A DNA stretch of 64,000 bases from UBA966 sp046350355 (GCA_046350355.1 JAXMAN010000002.1:186001-250000), one strand, 5' to 3'; counted from the first letter of the stretch, positions 1 to 9,394 are shown. Numbers and translations are program-made. Notes: generated by a model from the letters alone, not told the origin.

Positions 1-461
1 AAGACGAAGAGCACCATCGCGAGCAGGATGTTCGCGATCACGCCCGCGCTCACCACGATCATGCGCTTCCAGATCGCCGTGCGCTGGTAGCTGCGCGGCG
101 CGGCGCTGACGGCCGCGGGGTCGAAGTCGTCCTGCCCGAGCATGCGCACGAATCCGCCCAGCGGGATGGCGCGCAGCGCGTACTCGGTCTCGCCCACGCC
201 GTTGGCGGCCAGCTCGGCGTCGCTCATCTCCAGCGGGACCTTGCCGAAGCGCGCGACCGAGCGCGGATCCGTCGAGCCCAGCGCCCACCCGAGCCCCGGG
301 CGGTACGCGAGCACCGTCGGGCCCATGCCGATGGAGAAGCTCTCGCAGCGGATGCGCGCCCAGCGCGCCGCTAGGAAGTGCCCCAGCTCATGCACGAAGA
401 TGAGCAGGCCGAATCCCAGGAGGATCAGGAGGATGTTCCAGCCGTTGGCGAGCAGTTGCAT
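1..461 (-). CDS. rseP: RseP-type M50 site-2 metalloprotease (N-terminal part only)
   Basis: The gene enters at position 461 and runs off the left edge, so about 153 N-terminal residues are visible. The first hydrophobic helix carries HELGH at residues 24-28, the zinc-binding motif of membrane-embedded M50 proteases. It is followed by the family's Gly-rich stretch (LGGFVRMLG) and, just before the edge, by an SAGV.AN motif opening another membrane segment. Family knowledge: RseP cleaves anti-sigma factors and signal-peptide remnants within the inner membrane. The ATG at 461 lies inside the last codons of dxr, giving a 37-base overlap in another frame and implying cotranscription; dxr next to rseP is a common bacterial order. 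The PDZ domain and the C-terminal LDG motif lie outside the window, so the exact subtype cannot be confirmed. Confidence 0.9.
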   Translation of the reverse strand, partial: MQLLANGWNILLILLGFGLLIFVHELGHFLAARWARIRCESFSIGMGPTVLAYRPGLGWALGSTDPRSVARFGKVPLEMSDAELAANGVGETEYALRAIPLGGFVRMLGQDDFDPAAVSAAPRSYQRTAIWKRMIVVSAGVIANILLAMVLFV

Positions 462-1648
462 GGCGCGTGTGGAAGCGTAGGCGAGGGCGCGATGCGCTCG
501 CGGACGATCTGGCGGGCGCGGGCGTCGGCCTCGAGCACGTCCTGCAGGCGGCGCACCGGCTGCGCGGGCAGCGCCTCCAGCGCGTGCGCGACCAGCTCCG
601 GGATCTCGCCGAAGCGCACGGCGCCGGCGATGAACGCCTCGACCGCGGCCTCGTTGGCGGCGTTGAAGACCGCGCCCGCGGTGCCGCCGGCGTCGATGAC
701 GCGCCAGGCGAGCCCGATGGCGGGGAAGCGCGCGTGGTCGACCGGCTCGAACTCCAGCGAGCGCAGCGCGGCCCAGTCCAGCGCGGGGGCGCACCCCTCG
801 GTGCGGTCGGGCCAGGTGAGCGCGTACTGGATCGGCAGCTTCATGCTCGGCGGGCTGAGCTGCGCGACCACGGAGCCGTCGACGAACTCCACGAAGGAGT
901 GCACGATGCTCTGGGGGTGCACGATCGCCTCGATCCGCCCGGCGGGCAGGTCGAAGAGCCAGTGCGCCTCGATCACCTCCAGCGCCTTGTTCATGAGGCT
1001 GGCGCTGTCGATGGTCACCTTGCGGCCCATCGTCCAGGTGGGGTGGCGCAGCGCCTCGGCGAGGGTCGCCTCCGCGGTGCGCTGCGCGCTCCAGGTGCGG
1101 AAGGGGCCGCCGCTGGCCGTGAGGACCAGCCGGCGCACCTCGCGCGGCGCGCCCGAGCGCAGGCACTGGTAGACGGCGCTGTGCTCGCTGTCCACGGGCA
1201 GCAGCGCGACGCCGCGGCGCGCGACGGCCTCGCGGACCAGCGCGCCCGCCGCGACGAGCGTCTCCTTGTTCGCCAGCGCGATGTGGCAGCCGCGCTCGAT
1301 CGCCGCCAGCGTGGGCGCGAGCCCCGCGGCGCCGACCATCGCGCCCATCACGATGTCGCCCGGCTGCGCGATGCGTTCGATCAGCTCGAGCGCCGCGTCC
1401 GGTCCCGTGCAGCGCTGCGTCCCCGCGGGAAGCGGGGCGCCCGCCTGCGCGGGATCGGCGATCGCCACCAACGGCACGCGATGCGCCGCCGCCTGCTGCG
1501 CCAGCAGCGTGGCGTTGCTGCCCGCGGCCAGGCCCGCGATCTCGAAGCGCGGGCCGCCCGTGGCTGCCAGGTGCGCCACGACCTCGAGCGTCGCGGTGCC
1601 GATGGAGCCCGTGGAGCCGAGGATGATGAGGCGTCGGGTGCGGTGCAT
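425..1648 (-). CDS. dxr: 1-deoxy-D-xylulose 5-phosphate reductoisomerase
   Basis: Converts 1-deoxyxylulose 5-phosphate to 2-C-methylerythritol 4-phosphate with NADPH, the committed step of the non-mevalonate isoprenoid pathway, in the cytoplasm. The 407-residue length is normal. Visible signatures are the Rossmann motif GSTGSIG (residues 11-17), ANKETLV (126-132), the metal/substrate motif PVDSEHS (151-157, with Asp153 and Glu155) and the substrate-loop block MGRKVTIDSASLMNK. The ATG at 1648 directly precedes the Rossmann strand, so the start is secure. It lies 43 bases downstream of rne and overlaps rseP at its 3' end, suggesting a rne-dxr-rseP transcription unit. The last 20 or so residues are Pro/Ser-rich and lie over the rseP start, so the C-terminus is probably not structurally important. 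Confidence 0.97.
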   Translation of the reverse strand: MHRTRRLIILGSTGSIGTATLEVVAHLAATGGPRFEIAGLAAGSNATLLAQQAAAHRVPLVAIADPAQAGAPLPAGTQRCTGPDAALELIERIAQPGDIVMGAMVGAAGLAPTLAAIERGCHIALANKETLVAAGALVREAVARRGVALLPVDSEHSAVYQCLRSGAPREVRRLVLTASGGPFRTWSAQRTAEATLAEALRHPTWTMGRKVTIDSASLMNKALEVIEAHWLFDLPAGRIEAIVHPQSIVHSFVEFVDGSVVAQLSPPSMKLPIQYALTWPDRTEGCAPALDWAALRSLEFEPVDHARFPAIGLAWRVIDAGGTAGAVFNAANEAAVEAFIAGAVRFGEIPELVAHALEALPAQPVRRLQDVLEADARARQIVRERIAPSPTLPHAPCNCSPTAGTSS

Positions 1649-1691
1649 GGCGCTGCTCAGCGGAGCGTGGGAACGTCGTGCGTGCGTGGGC

Positions 1692-4600
1692 TCACCGGTC
1701 GTCGTCGGCGCCGCCGACGGGACCCTTGAGCCGGCGCATCCAGCCGGTCACGCTGCGGATGGCCTTCGCGACCTTGGGCGCGCCGGCGTCGCGGCCCGGA
1801 TCGGGCGCGCCCAGCGGCTTGGAGGTCGCGGAGCGCGACGGCGCCGCGGACTCGCCACCGGAGCTCTCGGCGCGCGGGGCGCGGTCGCCGCCGCCTTCGC
1901 CGGAGCTGGAGGACTCGCCGCGGCCCGCGCCATCGCTGCGCGCGCCGACTTCGCTGCGGCCGCCGCCTTCGCCGCGACCGGCGCCATCGCCGCGACCGCC
2001 GCCGAAATCGCCGCCACCGTCGCCAGTGCGCTTCTTGCGTCCGCGGCCGCCGCGGCGTCCACGACGACGACGGCCGCGGCCCTCGCCGCCATCCTCGCCG
2101 CCCGCGCGCTGCTCGCCGCCGGACTCGGAGCCCTCGGCGCCGCCCTCGGCGTCGTCGGAGCCGCTGTCGTCATCGGACTCGCCCGACGCGGCGCGCGCGC
2201 CCGCGGGCGCCTCGGCGCCGGCGGTTCCCGCCTCGCCCGCGCCCGCGCCACCGCGGCCGCGGCGACGGCGCCGCCGCTTGCGCGGCTCGCCACCTGCGCC
2301 GGTCGTTCCTTCGCCTGCGGCGCCGGCCGCGGCGGTCTCTCCCGTGGCATCGCCACTTCCGCCCGCGCCGGTGCGCGCGCCCGCGGTCTCGCCCGCGGCG
2401 CCGCCCTTGCCGCGGCCACGACGGCGGCGGCGACGGCGACGGCCGCCATCCACGCCGTCGGCGGCCTCGGTCGCCTCGCGCTCGGCGCGCTCGGCACGCT
2501 CGGTCTCGGTGAGCGCCTCGTCGGCGTCGTCGTCGGAGCCGTCGAATTCGTCGCCGGCGGCGGCCGCCTCCGCGGCGTGCGCGGCGGCGTTCATCGCGCG
2601 GGCCGCGGCCTCGGCGGCGCGCGCGGCGGCCTCAGCGGCCTTGCGCGCCTGGCGCTCGGCGTCGGCGCGGCGGATGAGCTCGCTCACCTTGGGCTCGTCG
2701 GCGGTCGGCGTGGGCAGGTCGTCGAAGCGGCCCGCCAGCGCCATCGCGGTCGCGTCCGCGGGGGCCGGCTTGCGCCGGCGGCGACGGCGGCGGCCTCCGC
2801 CCTCGGAGACCTCCTCGTCGCCCTCGTCGTCGTCGGTGACCGGCGGCTCGGTGAGCAGGTCGGCCAGGCGCGGCGCGTGCACGCGCGGCAGGCGCTCCAC
2901 CTCGATGTCCGCGCCGCGCTCGTCGTAGGCGTACATGTCGACGCGGTCGATCGGGAAGGTCTCGCTGATGCGGACGTCCACGCGCTTGCCGGTGCGCTCC
3001 TCGAGCTCGTAGAGCGCGTTGCGGCGCCCGCTGAGCAGGACGCTGGCGACGCGCACGCTGCAGACGACCTCGACGCGCTGCGCGCGCTCGTGGCAGAAGA
3101 GCAGCGCCACGCGGCGCAGCGCGTCGGCCGCGACCGCGTCGGGGACGCGCACCTCGCCCGAGCCGTGGCAGTGCGGGCAGTCCATGAAGTTGGTCTTGTG
3201 CAGGCCCGGACGCATGCGCTGGCGCGTCATCTCGATCATGCCGAAGTCGCTGATCTCCAGCGTCGTCGTCTTGGCGCGGTCGCGGCGCAGGGCCTCCTCG
3301 AAGCGCTCCTCGATCTCGCGCCGGTGCTTGGACGAGCGCATGTCGATGAGGTCGTTCACGATGATGCCGCCGAGGTCGCGCAGCCGGAGCTGCCGCGCGA
3401 TCTCCTCCACCGCCTCCTTGTTGGTGTTGAAGGCGTTGGTCTCGCTGTCGCGCGCGCTGCGGCTCTTGCCGCTGTTCACGTCGATGGCGACCATCGCCTC
3501 GGTCTGGTCGATGACCAGCGCGCCGCCCGAGGGCAGCGGCACCGTGCGGCTGTGGATCTGCTCGATCTGCTGCTCGACGTTGAAGGCGTGGAAGATCGGC
3601 GCCTGGCGGTCGTAGTAGAGGAGCTTGGGGGCGTTCAGGGGCGCGACCACCTGCAGGAAGGTGCGCGCGCGGCCGTAGGCGCTCTCGTTGTCGACGACGA
3701 TCGCCTCGATCGAGTCGTCGGCGACGTCGCGGATCGTGCGCACGAGCAGGTCGCTCTCGGTGTAGAGCGTGCAGGGCGCGCCCGTGGAGGCCATGCGCTT
3801 CTCCATCGCCTCCCAGAGCCGCTGCAGGTACATCGCGTCGCGCTGCAGCTCGGTGCGGGTGCGGTCGAAGCCGGCGGTGCGCAGGATGAAGCCGGCGCCC
3901 TCGGGCAGGTCCAGGCTGTCCAGGATGCGGCGCATCTCGCGGCGCTGGTCCTCGTCGTCCACCTTGCGGCTGACGCCGACCTTGTCCATGTGCGGCATCA
4001 TCACGAGCAGGCGGCCCGGGATGCTGATGTAGCTCGTGAGGGTCGGGCCCTTGGTGCCGATGCCCTCCTTGAGCACCTGCACGATGACCTCCTGGCCGCG
4101 GCGCAGCGCCTCCTGGATCGGCGGACGGTCGCGGCGGGGGATCTTGCGGCCGACCTGCTCGGTGCGGTCGGTGCCCGGGAAGTAGCGCGGGTGCAGGTCG
4201 CTGATGTGGAGGAAGCCGTTGGCGCCCTCGCCGAAGTCGATGAAGGCGGCCTGGATCGCGGGCTCCACGTTCACGACGCGGCCCTTGTAGATGTTGCCCA
4301 CGTTGGTCGCGGTGGCGACGCGCTCGGCGAAGATCTGCTCGAGCCGCCCGTCCTCGAGGACCGCGATGCGGCACTCCTCGCCCGGGACGTCGTTGACGAT
4401 CATCATCTGGCGGCGCTTGGAGCTGGGAGCCGCCTGCTGCGTCTCCTTCTTGCGGCCGCGCCCGCCGCGGCGGCGGCGCTTGCGCTTGCCGCCCGCGCCG
4501 GCCTCGCCCTCGGCGCCGGCCTCGGCATCCTCGGCCTCCTCGGCGTCCTCCTCCTCGGCGACGGCCTCGGCGGTCTCGGCGGCGACCTCCTCGGTCGACT

Positions 4601-4889
4601 CCTCCGCGGACTCCTCCTCGGCGTCGTCGTCCTCGTCCTCCTCGACATCGTCGTCGATGGGACGCACGGGCAGGATGGGAGCGTCCTCCTCCGCGCCGAC
4701 GACCGCCTCGTAGGAGGCGAAGGCCGCGACGTCGTCCTCGGTCGTGTGCTCCTCGTGGTGCGGGGCGGCCGCGTCGTGCGCGTGCTCGTGCGCGTGCTCG
4801 CGCTCGTGCTCACTCTCCTCCTCGCGCCGCGCCGCGGGGGCGGGCTCGAGCGGGACCTCCGGGGTGTGTTCGGTTGCTTCGTCTGCCAC
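1692..4889 (-). CDS. rne: Ribonuclease E/G family endoribonuclease with long acidic and RG-rich tails
   Basis: Single-strand-specific endoribonuclease for mRNA decay and rRNA/tRNA processing. The GTG at 4889 is chosen because AAGGA precedes it by 6 nt; an ATG at 4907 would add six residues but has no such site. Residues 1-135 are an acidic, disordered region (His- and Glu-rich), then a short basic patch (KRKRRRRGGRGRKK). The catalytic core runs from about 165 to 640: an S1 domain (about 195-290), the DNase I-like motif VAIDVNSGKS, and the Zn-link CPHC at 571-574. From about 690 to 1065 the chain is low complexity, with at least five separate runs of five to eight Arg embedded in Gly/Ala/Asp/Glu. 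Such tails in RNase E bind RNA and scaffold degradosome partners; that role here is inference. Total length (1065) is close to E. coli RNase E, but the acidic N-terminal extension is unusual. Confidence 0.93.
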   Translation of the reverse strand: MADEATEHTPEVPLEPAPAARREEESEHEREHAHEHAHDAAAPHHEEHTTEDDVAAFASYEAVVGAEEDAPILPVRPIDDDVEEDEDDDAEEESAEESTEEVAAETAEAVAEEEDAEEAEDAEAGAEGEAGAGGKRKRRRRGGRGRKKETQQAAPSSKRRQMMIVNDVPGEECRIAVLEDGRLEQIFAERVATATNVGNIYKGRVVNVEPAIQAAFIDFGEGANGFLHISDLHPRYFPGTDRTEQVGRKIPRRDRPPIQEALRRGQEVIVQVLKEGIGTKGPTLTSYISIPGRLLVMMPHMDKVGVSRKVDDEDQRREMRRILDSLDLPEGAGFILRTAGFDRTRTELQRDAMYLQRLWEAMEKRMASTGAPCTLYTESDLLVRTIRDVADDSIEAIVVDNESAYGRARTFLQVVAPLNAPKLLYYDRQAPIFHAFNVEQQIEQIHSRTVPLPSGGALVIDQTEAMVAIDVNSGKSRSARDSETNAFNTNKEAVEEIARQLRLRDLGGIIVNDLIDMRSSKHRREIEERFEEALRRDRAKTTTLEISDFGMIEMTRQRMRPGLHKTNFMDCPHCHGSGEVRVPDAVAADALRRVALLFCHERAQRVEVVCSVRVASVLLSGRRNALYELEERTGKRVDVRISETFPIDRVDMYAYDERGADIEVERLPRVHAPRLADLLTEPPVTDDDEGDEEVSEGGGRRRRRRRKPAPADATAMALAGRFDDLPTPTADEPKVSELIRRADAERQARKAAEAAARAAEAAARAMNAAAHAAEAAAAGDEFDGSDDDADEALTETERAERAEREATEAADGVDGGRRRRRRRRGRGKGGAAGETAGARTGAGGSGDATGETAAAGAAGEGTTGAGGEPRKRRRRRRGRGGAGAGEAGTAGAEAPAGARAASGESDDDSGSDDAEGGAEGSESGGEQRAGGEDGGEGRGRRRRGRRGGRGRKKRTGDGGGDFGGGRGDGAGRGEGGGRSEVGARSDGAGRGESSSSGEGGGDRAPRAESSGGESAAPSRSATSKPLGAPDPGRDAGAPKVAKAIRSVTGWMRRLKGPVGGADDDR

Positions 4890-5267
4890 GATCGTTCCTT
4901 GCCGCATCAGGCGGCGGTTCGTGGCGGAAGCATCCTCATGTGCGCGCGGACGGCGCGCCGCTCAGCGACGATGCGGCGGCGCGCCCGGCGGACCCTGAAG
5001 TCCGGTTCCGGGCGACGGTTCCACCGTCGTCGATGAAGGGCACGATCGTGTCACGCGCAACGAGTCTGTTCCGCCTGGTCGCCCGCGCCGCACCGGGCGC
5101 TCCGCTCTGGAGCGCCTTCGACGGGAGCCGCGTCGCGTTGCGCCGGCGACGCTGTGCGTCGCATGGGCTGCGGGGCTCTCCGTCGTCGCGGTGGCCGCGG
5201 CGACCGCAGGTCTTTCGACCTTGTGTTCCTGTGACGCCCTGGCACGCGCCAGGACGCGATCCGTTCG
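4890..5267 (-). other. Long leader / intergenic region upstream of rne
   Basis: This 378-base stretch separates ptsI from rne on the same strand and holds no convincing gene; open frames in it are antisense or frame-shadow extensions. On the minus strand it contains a hairpin with a 6-bp CCTGGC/GCCAGG stem just after the ptsI stop and a 5-bp AGGTC/GACCT stem closed by a GAAA tetraloop at about 5208-5221. No T-tract follows either, so they are not convincing terminators. In enterobacteria rne has a long structured 5' UTR through which RNase E controls its own mRNA. A similar role here is only a possibility suggested by length and position. Confidence 0.35.
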
Positions 5268-7025
5268 TCATTCCGCCAGCCAGTGGCCGAAGACCTCGGG
5301 ATCGAGTTTCCGAAGCTCGTCGCGCATGGCCGTCTCGATCAGGCGCTCCGAGTCGAACGACCCGACCTTGCGGGCGAGCCGTTCGCATTGTTCCATCGTC
5401 ACCGACCGGACCACCCGCTTGATCACGGGAATCTGGTCGGGAACCATGGAAAGTGTACGCAGCCCCAGCCCCAGCAGCAACATCGAAAACACGGGCTCTC
5501 CGGCGGCCTCGCCGCAGCAGGAGCAGTCGATCTGGGCCGCCCGGGCCGAGCGGATAATCGTCTTCGTCAGGTAGACGACGGCGGGGTGCGCCGCGTTGTA
5601 GAGGTGCGCCACGCGCTCGTTGCCGCGGTCCACGGCAAGCGTGTACTGGACCAGGTCGTTGGTGCCGATGCTGAAGAAGCTCGACTCGGTCGCGAGGACG
5701 CGGCTCATGAGCGCGGCCGAGGGGACCTCGATCATCACGCCCACGGGGAGCTGCCGGTCGAAGGGGATGCCCTCGTCCTCGAGCTCCTCGGAGATGTCGG
5801 CGATCATCAGCTTCGCCTGGCGCAGCTCCATCGGGTTGCTCACCAGCGGGAACATCACCTTCACCGGTCCGTGCGCGCTCGCGCGCAGGATCGCGCGAAG
5901 CTGCGCCTTGAACTCGCCGGGGTTCGCCAGCGAGTGGCGGATGGAGCGCAGTCCCAGGAAGGGGTTGCGCTCGGGCTCCTCCATCTGCGCCTGCGTGTAC
6001 TTGTCCGCGCCGAGGTCGCAGGTGCGGATCGTCAGCGGCTTGCCCTGCAGCAGCGAGAGGGTGCGCAGGTACGCCTGGTAGTGGTCCTCCTCGGTCGGCG
6101 GGTCCTGCCGCGTGAGCCAGAGGAACTCCGTGCGGTAGAGGCCGACGCCGTCGCCGCCGTTGGCCAGCACCGCGCTCACCTCCTCGGGGAACTCGATGTT
6201 GCCCATGAGGTTGATGCGCACGCCGTCCTTGGTGACCGCCTCGAGCCCCGAGAGCTCGCGCAGCGCCGCGCGCGAGCGCTGCGAGCGCTCCTGCCGGCGG
6301 CGGTAGTCCTCGAGCGTGCGCGAGTCCGGGCGCACGACGACCACGCCCTCGTTGCCGTCGACGACGACCATGTCGCCGTCCTCGACGGTGGCCGCGAGCT
6401 TCTGGCAGCCCACGACCGCGGGCAGGCCCAGCGCGCGCGCGACGATGGAGGTGTGGCTCGTTCGGCCGCCGAGGTCGGTGGCCAGCGCGATCACCTTGCT
6501 GCGGTCCATCGCCGCCGCCTGGCTCGGGGTGAGCTCGTGCGCGACGATGACCGCGGGCTCCGCGAGCTGCGCGAGGCGGCTGGTCTGCTCGCCCATGAGC
6601 TGCCCCAGCACGCGGCGCTCGAGGTCGAGGATGTCGTTGGACTTCTGCTCGAAGACCGCGTTGCCCATGCGGCGGAACTGGTCGACGAGCTGGCGGAACT
6701 GGTCGGCGACCGCCTGCTCGGCGGTGACGAAGCTGCCCCCGATGCGGCGCTCGATCGCGGTCACCAGCGATTTGTCGCGCAGCAGGCCCGCGTGGAACTC
6801 GAAGATCTTGGCGGGCTCGGTCCCCAGCTCGCGCTGGGTGCGCTCGCGCAGCTCCTCGATCTGCGCCGCGGCGGCGCGCAGCGACTGGTGGAGGCGCTCG
6901 AGCTGGGCCGGGACCTCGCTCTCCGCGATGATGCGGTGCGGGACCACCTGCTCCGCGGTGCCCACGAGGAAGGCGCGTCCGACGATGATGCCGTGGCTGA
7001 CGGCGATGCCCTTGATGCGCTGCAT
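5268..7025 (-). CDS. ptsI: Phosphoenolpyruvate-protein phosphotransferase (PTS Enzyme I)
   Basis: Transfers phosphate from phosphoenolpyruvate to HPr, the first step of the PTS. The 585 residues match classical Enzyme I, with no GAF domain, so it is not the PtsP form. The active-site motif GGRTSHTSIVAR places the phosphorylated His at residue 191. The PEP-binding barrel shows GVGLYRTEFLW and GTNDLVQYTLAVDR, and the C-terminal catalytic Cys lies in the CSCCGEAAGE block. The ATG at 7025 is preceded by GGAGG at a good distance; an in-frame GTG at 7142 lies within the dnaK terminator and is rejected. No HPr or EII gene is nearby, so whether this drives sugar uptake or only regulation cannot be told from the window. 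Confidence 0.95.
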   Translation of the reverse strand: MQRIKGIAVSHGIIVGRAFLVGTAEQVVPHRIIAESEVPAQLERLHQSLRAAAAQIEELRERTQRELGTEPAKIFEFHAGLLRDKSLVTAIERRIGGSFVTAEQAVADQFRQLVDQFRRMGNAVFEQKSNDILDLERRVLGQLMGEQTSRLAQLAEPAVIVAHELTPSQAAAMDRSKVIALATDLGGRTSHTSIVARALGLPAVVGCQKLAATVEDGDMVVVDGNEGVVVVRPDSRTLEDYRRRQERSQRSRAALRELSGLEAVTKDGVRINLMGNIEFPEEVSAVLANGGDGVGLYRTEFLWLTRQDPPTEEDHYQAYLRTLSLLQGKPLTIRTCDLGADKYTQAQMEEPERNPFLGLRSIRHSLANPGEFKAQLRAILRASAHGPVKVMFPLVSNPMELRQAKLMIADISEELEDEGIPFDRQLPVGVMIEVPSAALMSRVLATESSFFSIGTNDLVQYTLAVDRGNERVAHLYNAAHPAVVYLTKTIIRSARAAQIDCSCCGEAAGEPVFSMLLLGLGLRTLSMVPDQIPVIKRVVRSVTMEQCERLARKVGSFDSERLIETAMRDELRKLDPEVFGHWLAE

Positions 7026-7130
7026 GCGTCCCTCCGGCGAAGCGCCCGGGCAGGCGCGATGCGCGCCTTGCGCATCGGGCCCTGGCGGAGCGGTGCCGAA
7101 GGGGTGGAGTCTAGGGGAATTCCCGGTGCC

Positions 7131-7171
7131 GAAAAAGCGCACGGGGCGCCCGTCTCGGCGGGCGCCCCGTG
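7131..7171 (-). terminator. Intrinsic terminator of dnaK
   Basis: A perfect 13-bp inverted repeat (left arm 7140-7152, right arm 7159-7171) with a 6-nt loop. In the minus-strand direction it is followed, after GCGC, by five T residues (7136-7132). It lies 27 bases after the dnaK stop and ends dnaK transcription before ptsI. Confidence 0.85.
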
Positions 7172-7197
7172 GGATGCGTCGTGGATACCGCGGCGGA

Positions 7198-9129
7198 TCA
7201 GGACTTCTTGCCGTCGTCGGTCACCTCGTACTCGGCGTCGATGACGTCGTCGCGCTTGGGGCCGCCGGCGGTCGAGCCGCCCGCGCCGCCCGTGGCGCCC
7301 GCGCCACCGGCCGAGGCGCCGCCCGCGGCCTGCGCCGCCTGCTGCAGCTCGGCGGCCGCGTTGGTGAGGTTGCTGAGCGCGGCCTCGATGGCGGACTTGT
7401 CGTCGCCCTTGAGCTTGTCCTCGAGGTTGCTCACCGCGCCCTCGAGCTTCGAGCGCACGTCGGCGGGGGCCTTGGTGCCCATCTCCTCGAGCTGCTTCTT
7501 CACCTGGTAGGCGACCTGCTCGGCGCGGTTCTTGGTGTCGACGAGCTCGCGGCGCGCCTTGTCCTCGGCCGCGTGCGCCTCGGCGTCCTGCCGCATGCGC
7601 TCGACCTCCTCCTTCGAGAGGCCGCTGCTGCCGGTGATCTTGATCTCCTGCTTCTTGCCGGTGGCCTTGTCCGTCGCGGAGACGTTGAGGATGCCGTTGG
7701 CGTCGATGTTGAACTCCACCTCGATCTGCGGCACGCCGCGCGGGGCGGGGGAGATGCCGGTGAGGTCGAAGCGTCCGAGCGCGCGGTTGTCCGAGGCCAT
7801 CTGGCGCTCGCCCTGCAGGACGACGATCGTCACCGCGTTCTGGTTGTCCTGCGCGGTCGAGAAGGTCTCCTTCTTGGAGCTGGGGATCGTCGTGTTGCGC
7901 GGGATGAGCGTGGTCATCACGCCGCCCAGGGTCTCCACGCCCAGCGAGAGCGGGGTGACGTCCAGGAGCACGACGTTCTTGACGTCGCCCATGAGCACGC
8001 CGCCCTGGATGGCCGCGCCGATGGCGACGACCTCGTCGGGGTTGATGCTCTTGTCCAGGTTGTCCGTCTGGAAGATGCGCTTGGCGATCTCCTGCACCTT
8101 GGGGATGCGGATGGAGCCGCCGACGAGCACGACCTCCTCCACCTCGGTGGGCTTGAGCTTCGCGTCCGCGAGCGCCTTCTCGCACGGGCCGGCGAGGCGG
8201 TCGAAGAGGTCCTTGCAGAGGTCCTCGAAGCGCGCGCGGGTGAGGGTCACCTGCAGGTGCTTCGGGCCGTTCTGGTCGGCGGTGATGAAGGGCAGGTTGA
8301 CCGCGGTCTCGACCTGCGTCGAGAGCTCGATCTTCGCCTTCTCCGCGGCCTCCTTCAGGCGCTGGAGGGCCATCGGGTCCTTGCGGACGTCGATCCCCTC
8401 CTTCTTGCGGAACTCCTCGGCCAGGAAGTCGATGAGCTTCTGGTCGAAGTCGTCGCCGCCGAGGTGCGTGTCGCCGTTGGTGGAGAGCACCTCGAAGACG
8501 CCGTCGCTGATGTCCAGGATGGAGACGTCGAAGGTGCCGCCGCCGAGGTCGAAGACCGCGATCTTGGCGTTCTTCTTCTTCTCGAGGCCGTACGCGAGCG
8601 CGGCCGCCGTGGGCTCGTTGATGATGCGCTCCACGTTGAAGCCGGCGATCTGGCCGGCGTCCTTGGTCGCCTGGCGCTGGCTGTCGTTGAAGTACGCCGG
8701 GACGGTGATGACCGCGCCGGTGACGGGCTCGCCCAGGTAGTCCTCGGCCTGGCGCTTGAGCTCGCTCAGGATCATCGCGGAGATCTCCGGCGGCGAGTAC
8801 TGCTTGCCGCGGATCTCGACCTTGACGAGCTCGTCGGCGCCGCCGACGACCTTGTAGGGGACGAGCTTCTCCTCATGGCCGACCTCGCTGTGGCGGCGGC
8901 CCATGAAGCGCTTGATGGAGAAGACGGTGTTGCTGGGGTTGGTGATCTGCTGGTGCTTGGCGGGCTGGCCGACGAGCCGCTCGCCCTTCTCCGTGAAGCC
9001 GACGACCGAGGGGGTCGTGCGGCCGCCGAGCGAGTTGATGATGACCTTGGGCTGGTTGCCCTCCATGACGGAGACGACGCTGTTGGTCGTTCCGAGGTCG
9101 ATTCCGATGATCTTTCCCTTGCTGGCCAT
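7198..9129 (-). CDS. dnaK: Chaperone protein DnaK (Hsp70)
   Basis: ATP-dependent Hsp70 chaperone of the cytoplasm, working with DnaJ and GrpE (neither is in the window). The 643-residue length is typical. The actin-like ATPase begins with IGIDLGTTNSVVSV (about 8-21) and contains VFDLGGGTFDVSILD; the substrate-binding domain and helical lid follow, and the C-terminus ends with the family's acidic DDVIDAEYEV signature plus DGKKS. The ATG at 9129 gives the canonical N-terminus; longer upstream frames are spurious. AAAGG precedes the start by about 9 nt. It is monocistronic, with its own terminator at 7131-7171. No CIRCE operator or sigma-32 promoter could be recognised upstream. Confidence 0.98.
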   Translation of the reverse strand: MASKGKIIGIDLGTTNSVVSVMEGNQPKVIINSLGGRTTPSVVGFTEKGERLVGQPAKHQQITNPSNTVFSIKRFMGRRHSEVGHEEKLVPYKVVGGADELVKVEIRGKQYSPPEISAMILSELKRQAEDYLGEPVTGAVITVPAYFNDSQRQATKDAGQIAGFNVERIINEPTAAALAYGLEKKKNAKIAVFDLGGGTFDVSILDISDGVFEVLSTNGDTHLGGDDFDQKLIDFLAEEFRKKEGIDVRKDPMALQRLKEAAEKAKIELSTQVETAVNLPFITADQNGPKHLQVTLTRARFEDLCKDLFDRLAGPCEKALADAKLKPTEVEEVVLVGGSIRIPKVQEIAKRIFQTDNLDKSINPDEVVAIGAAIQGGVLMGDVKNVVLLDVTPLSLGVETLGGVMTTLIPRNTTIPSSKKETFSTAQDNQNAVTIVVLQGERQMASDNRALGRFDLTGISPAPRGVPQIEVEFNIDANGILNVSATDKATGKKQEIKITGSSGLSKEEVERMRQDAEAHAAEDKARRELVDTKNRAEQVAYQVKKQLEEMGTKAPADVRSKLEGAVSNLEDKLKGDDKSAIEAALSNLTNAAAELQQAAQAAGGASAGGAGATGGAGGSTAGGPKRDDVIDAEYEVTDDGKKS

Positions 9130-9394
9130 GTGAGTGGTTGCCTTTCGGGTGGGGTTGGGTCTGGTTGGCCGCGTCGCCCTTGCGGAGGGCGTGGCCCCGG
9201 AAGAGATGGTTGGAAGCAACTGCCGTGCCAATCCGCCCTGCGCCGGGTGGGGCCGATCCGCCGTTCCGGCGCCGCGCGGGGCTGTCCGGGCCGTCCACCG
9301 GTGCGGGGACGGCTGCCATTCCGGCAGCGGGTGATGGGGCGAGCGGCGGCGGGGGCGTCGCGCGCCGCGCACGGGGGCGCGCCGGGGTGGGCCG
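9130..9394. other. Divergent intergenic region between dnaK and the IMPase gene
   Basis: 265 bases upstream of both genes. On the minus strand a TTGGCA hexamer lies about 100 bases before dnaK, but no matching -10 is convincing. A small GTTG-GAAG-CAAC hairpin occurs near 9207-9220. No CIRCE inverted repeat (TTAGCACTC-N9-GAGTGCTAA) is present. Confidence 0.3.

Noticed and set aside
4907..4907. ATG start for rne
   Set aside because: No ribosome site precedes it, whereas the GTG at 4889 has AAGGA 6 nt upstream. The difference is only six residues.
1266..5036. Large antisense open frame over rne
   Set aside because: It mirrors the Glu/Ala/Arg-rich rne coding sequence and has no motif. The sense frame carries clear RNase E motifs.
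5191..5574. Small open frames around the ptsI 3' end and rne leader
   Set aside because: They overlap ptsI antisense and show no coding signature.
7140..7142. GTG start for ptsI giving 39 extra residues
   Set aside because: It lies within the dnaK terminator and the residues match nothing in the family; the ATG at 7025 has a GGAGG site.
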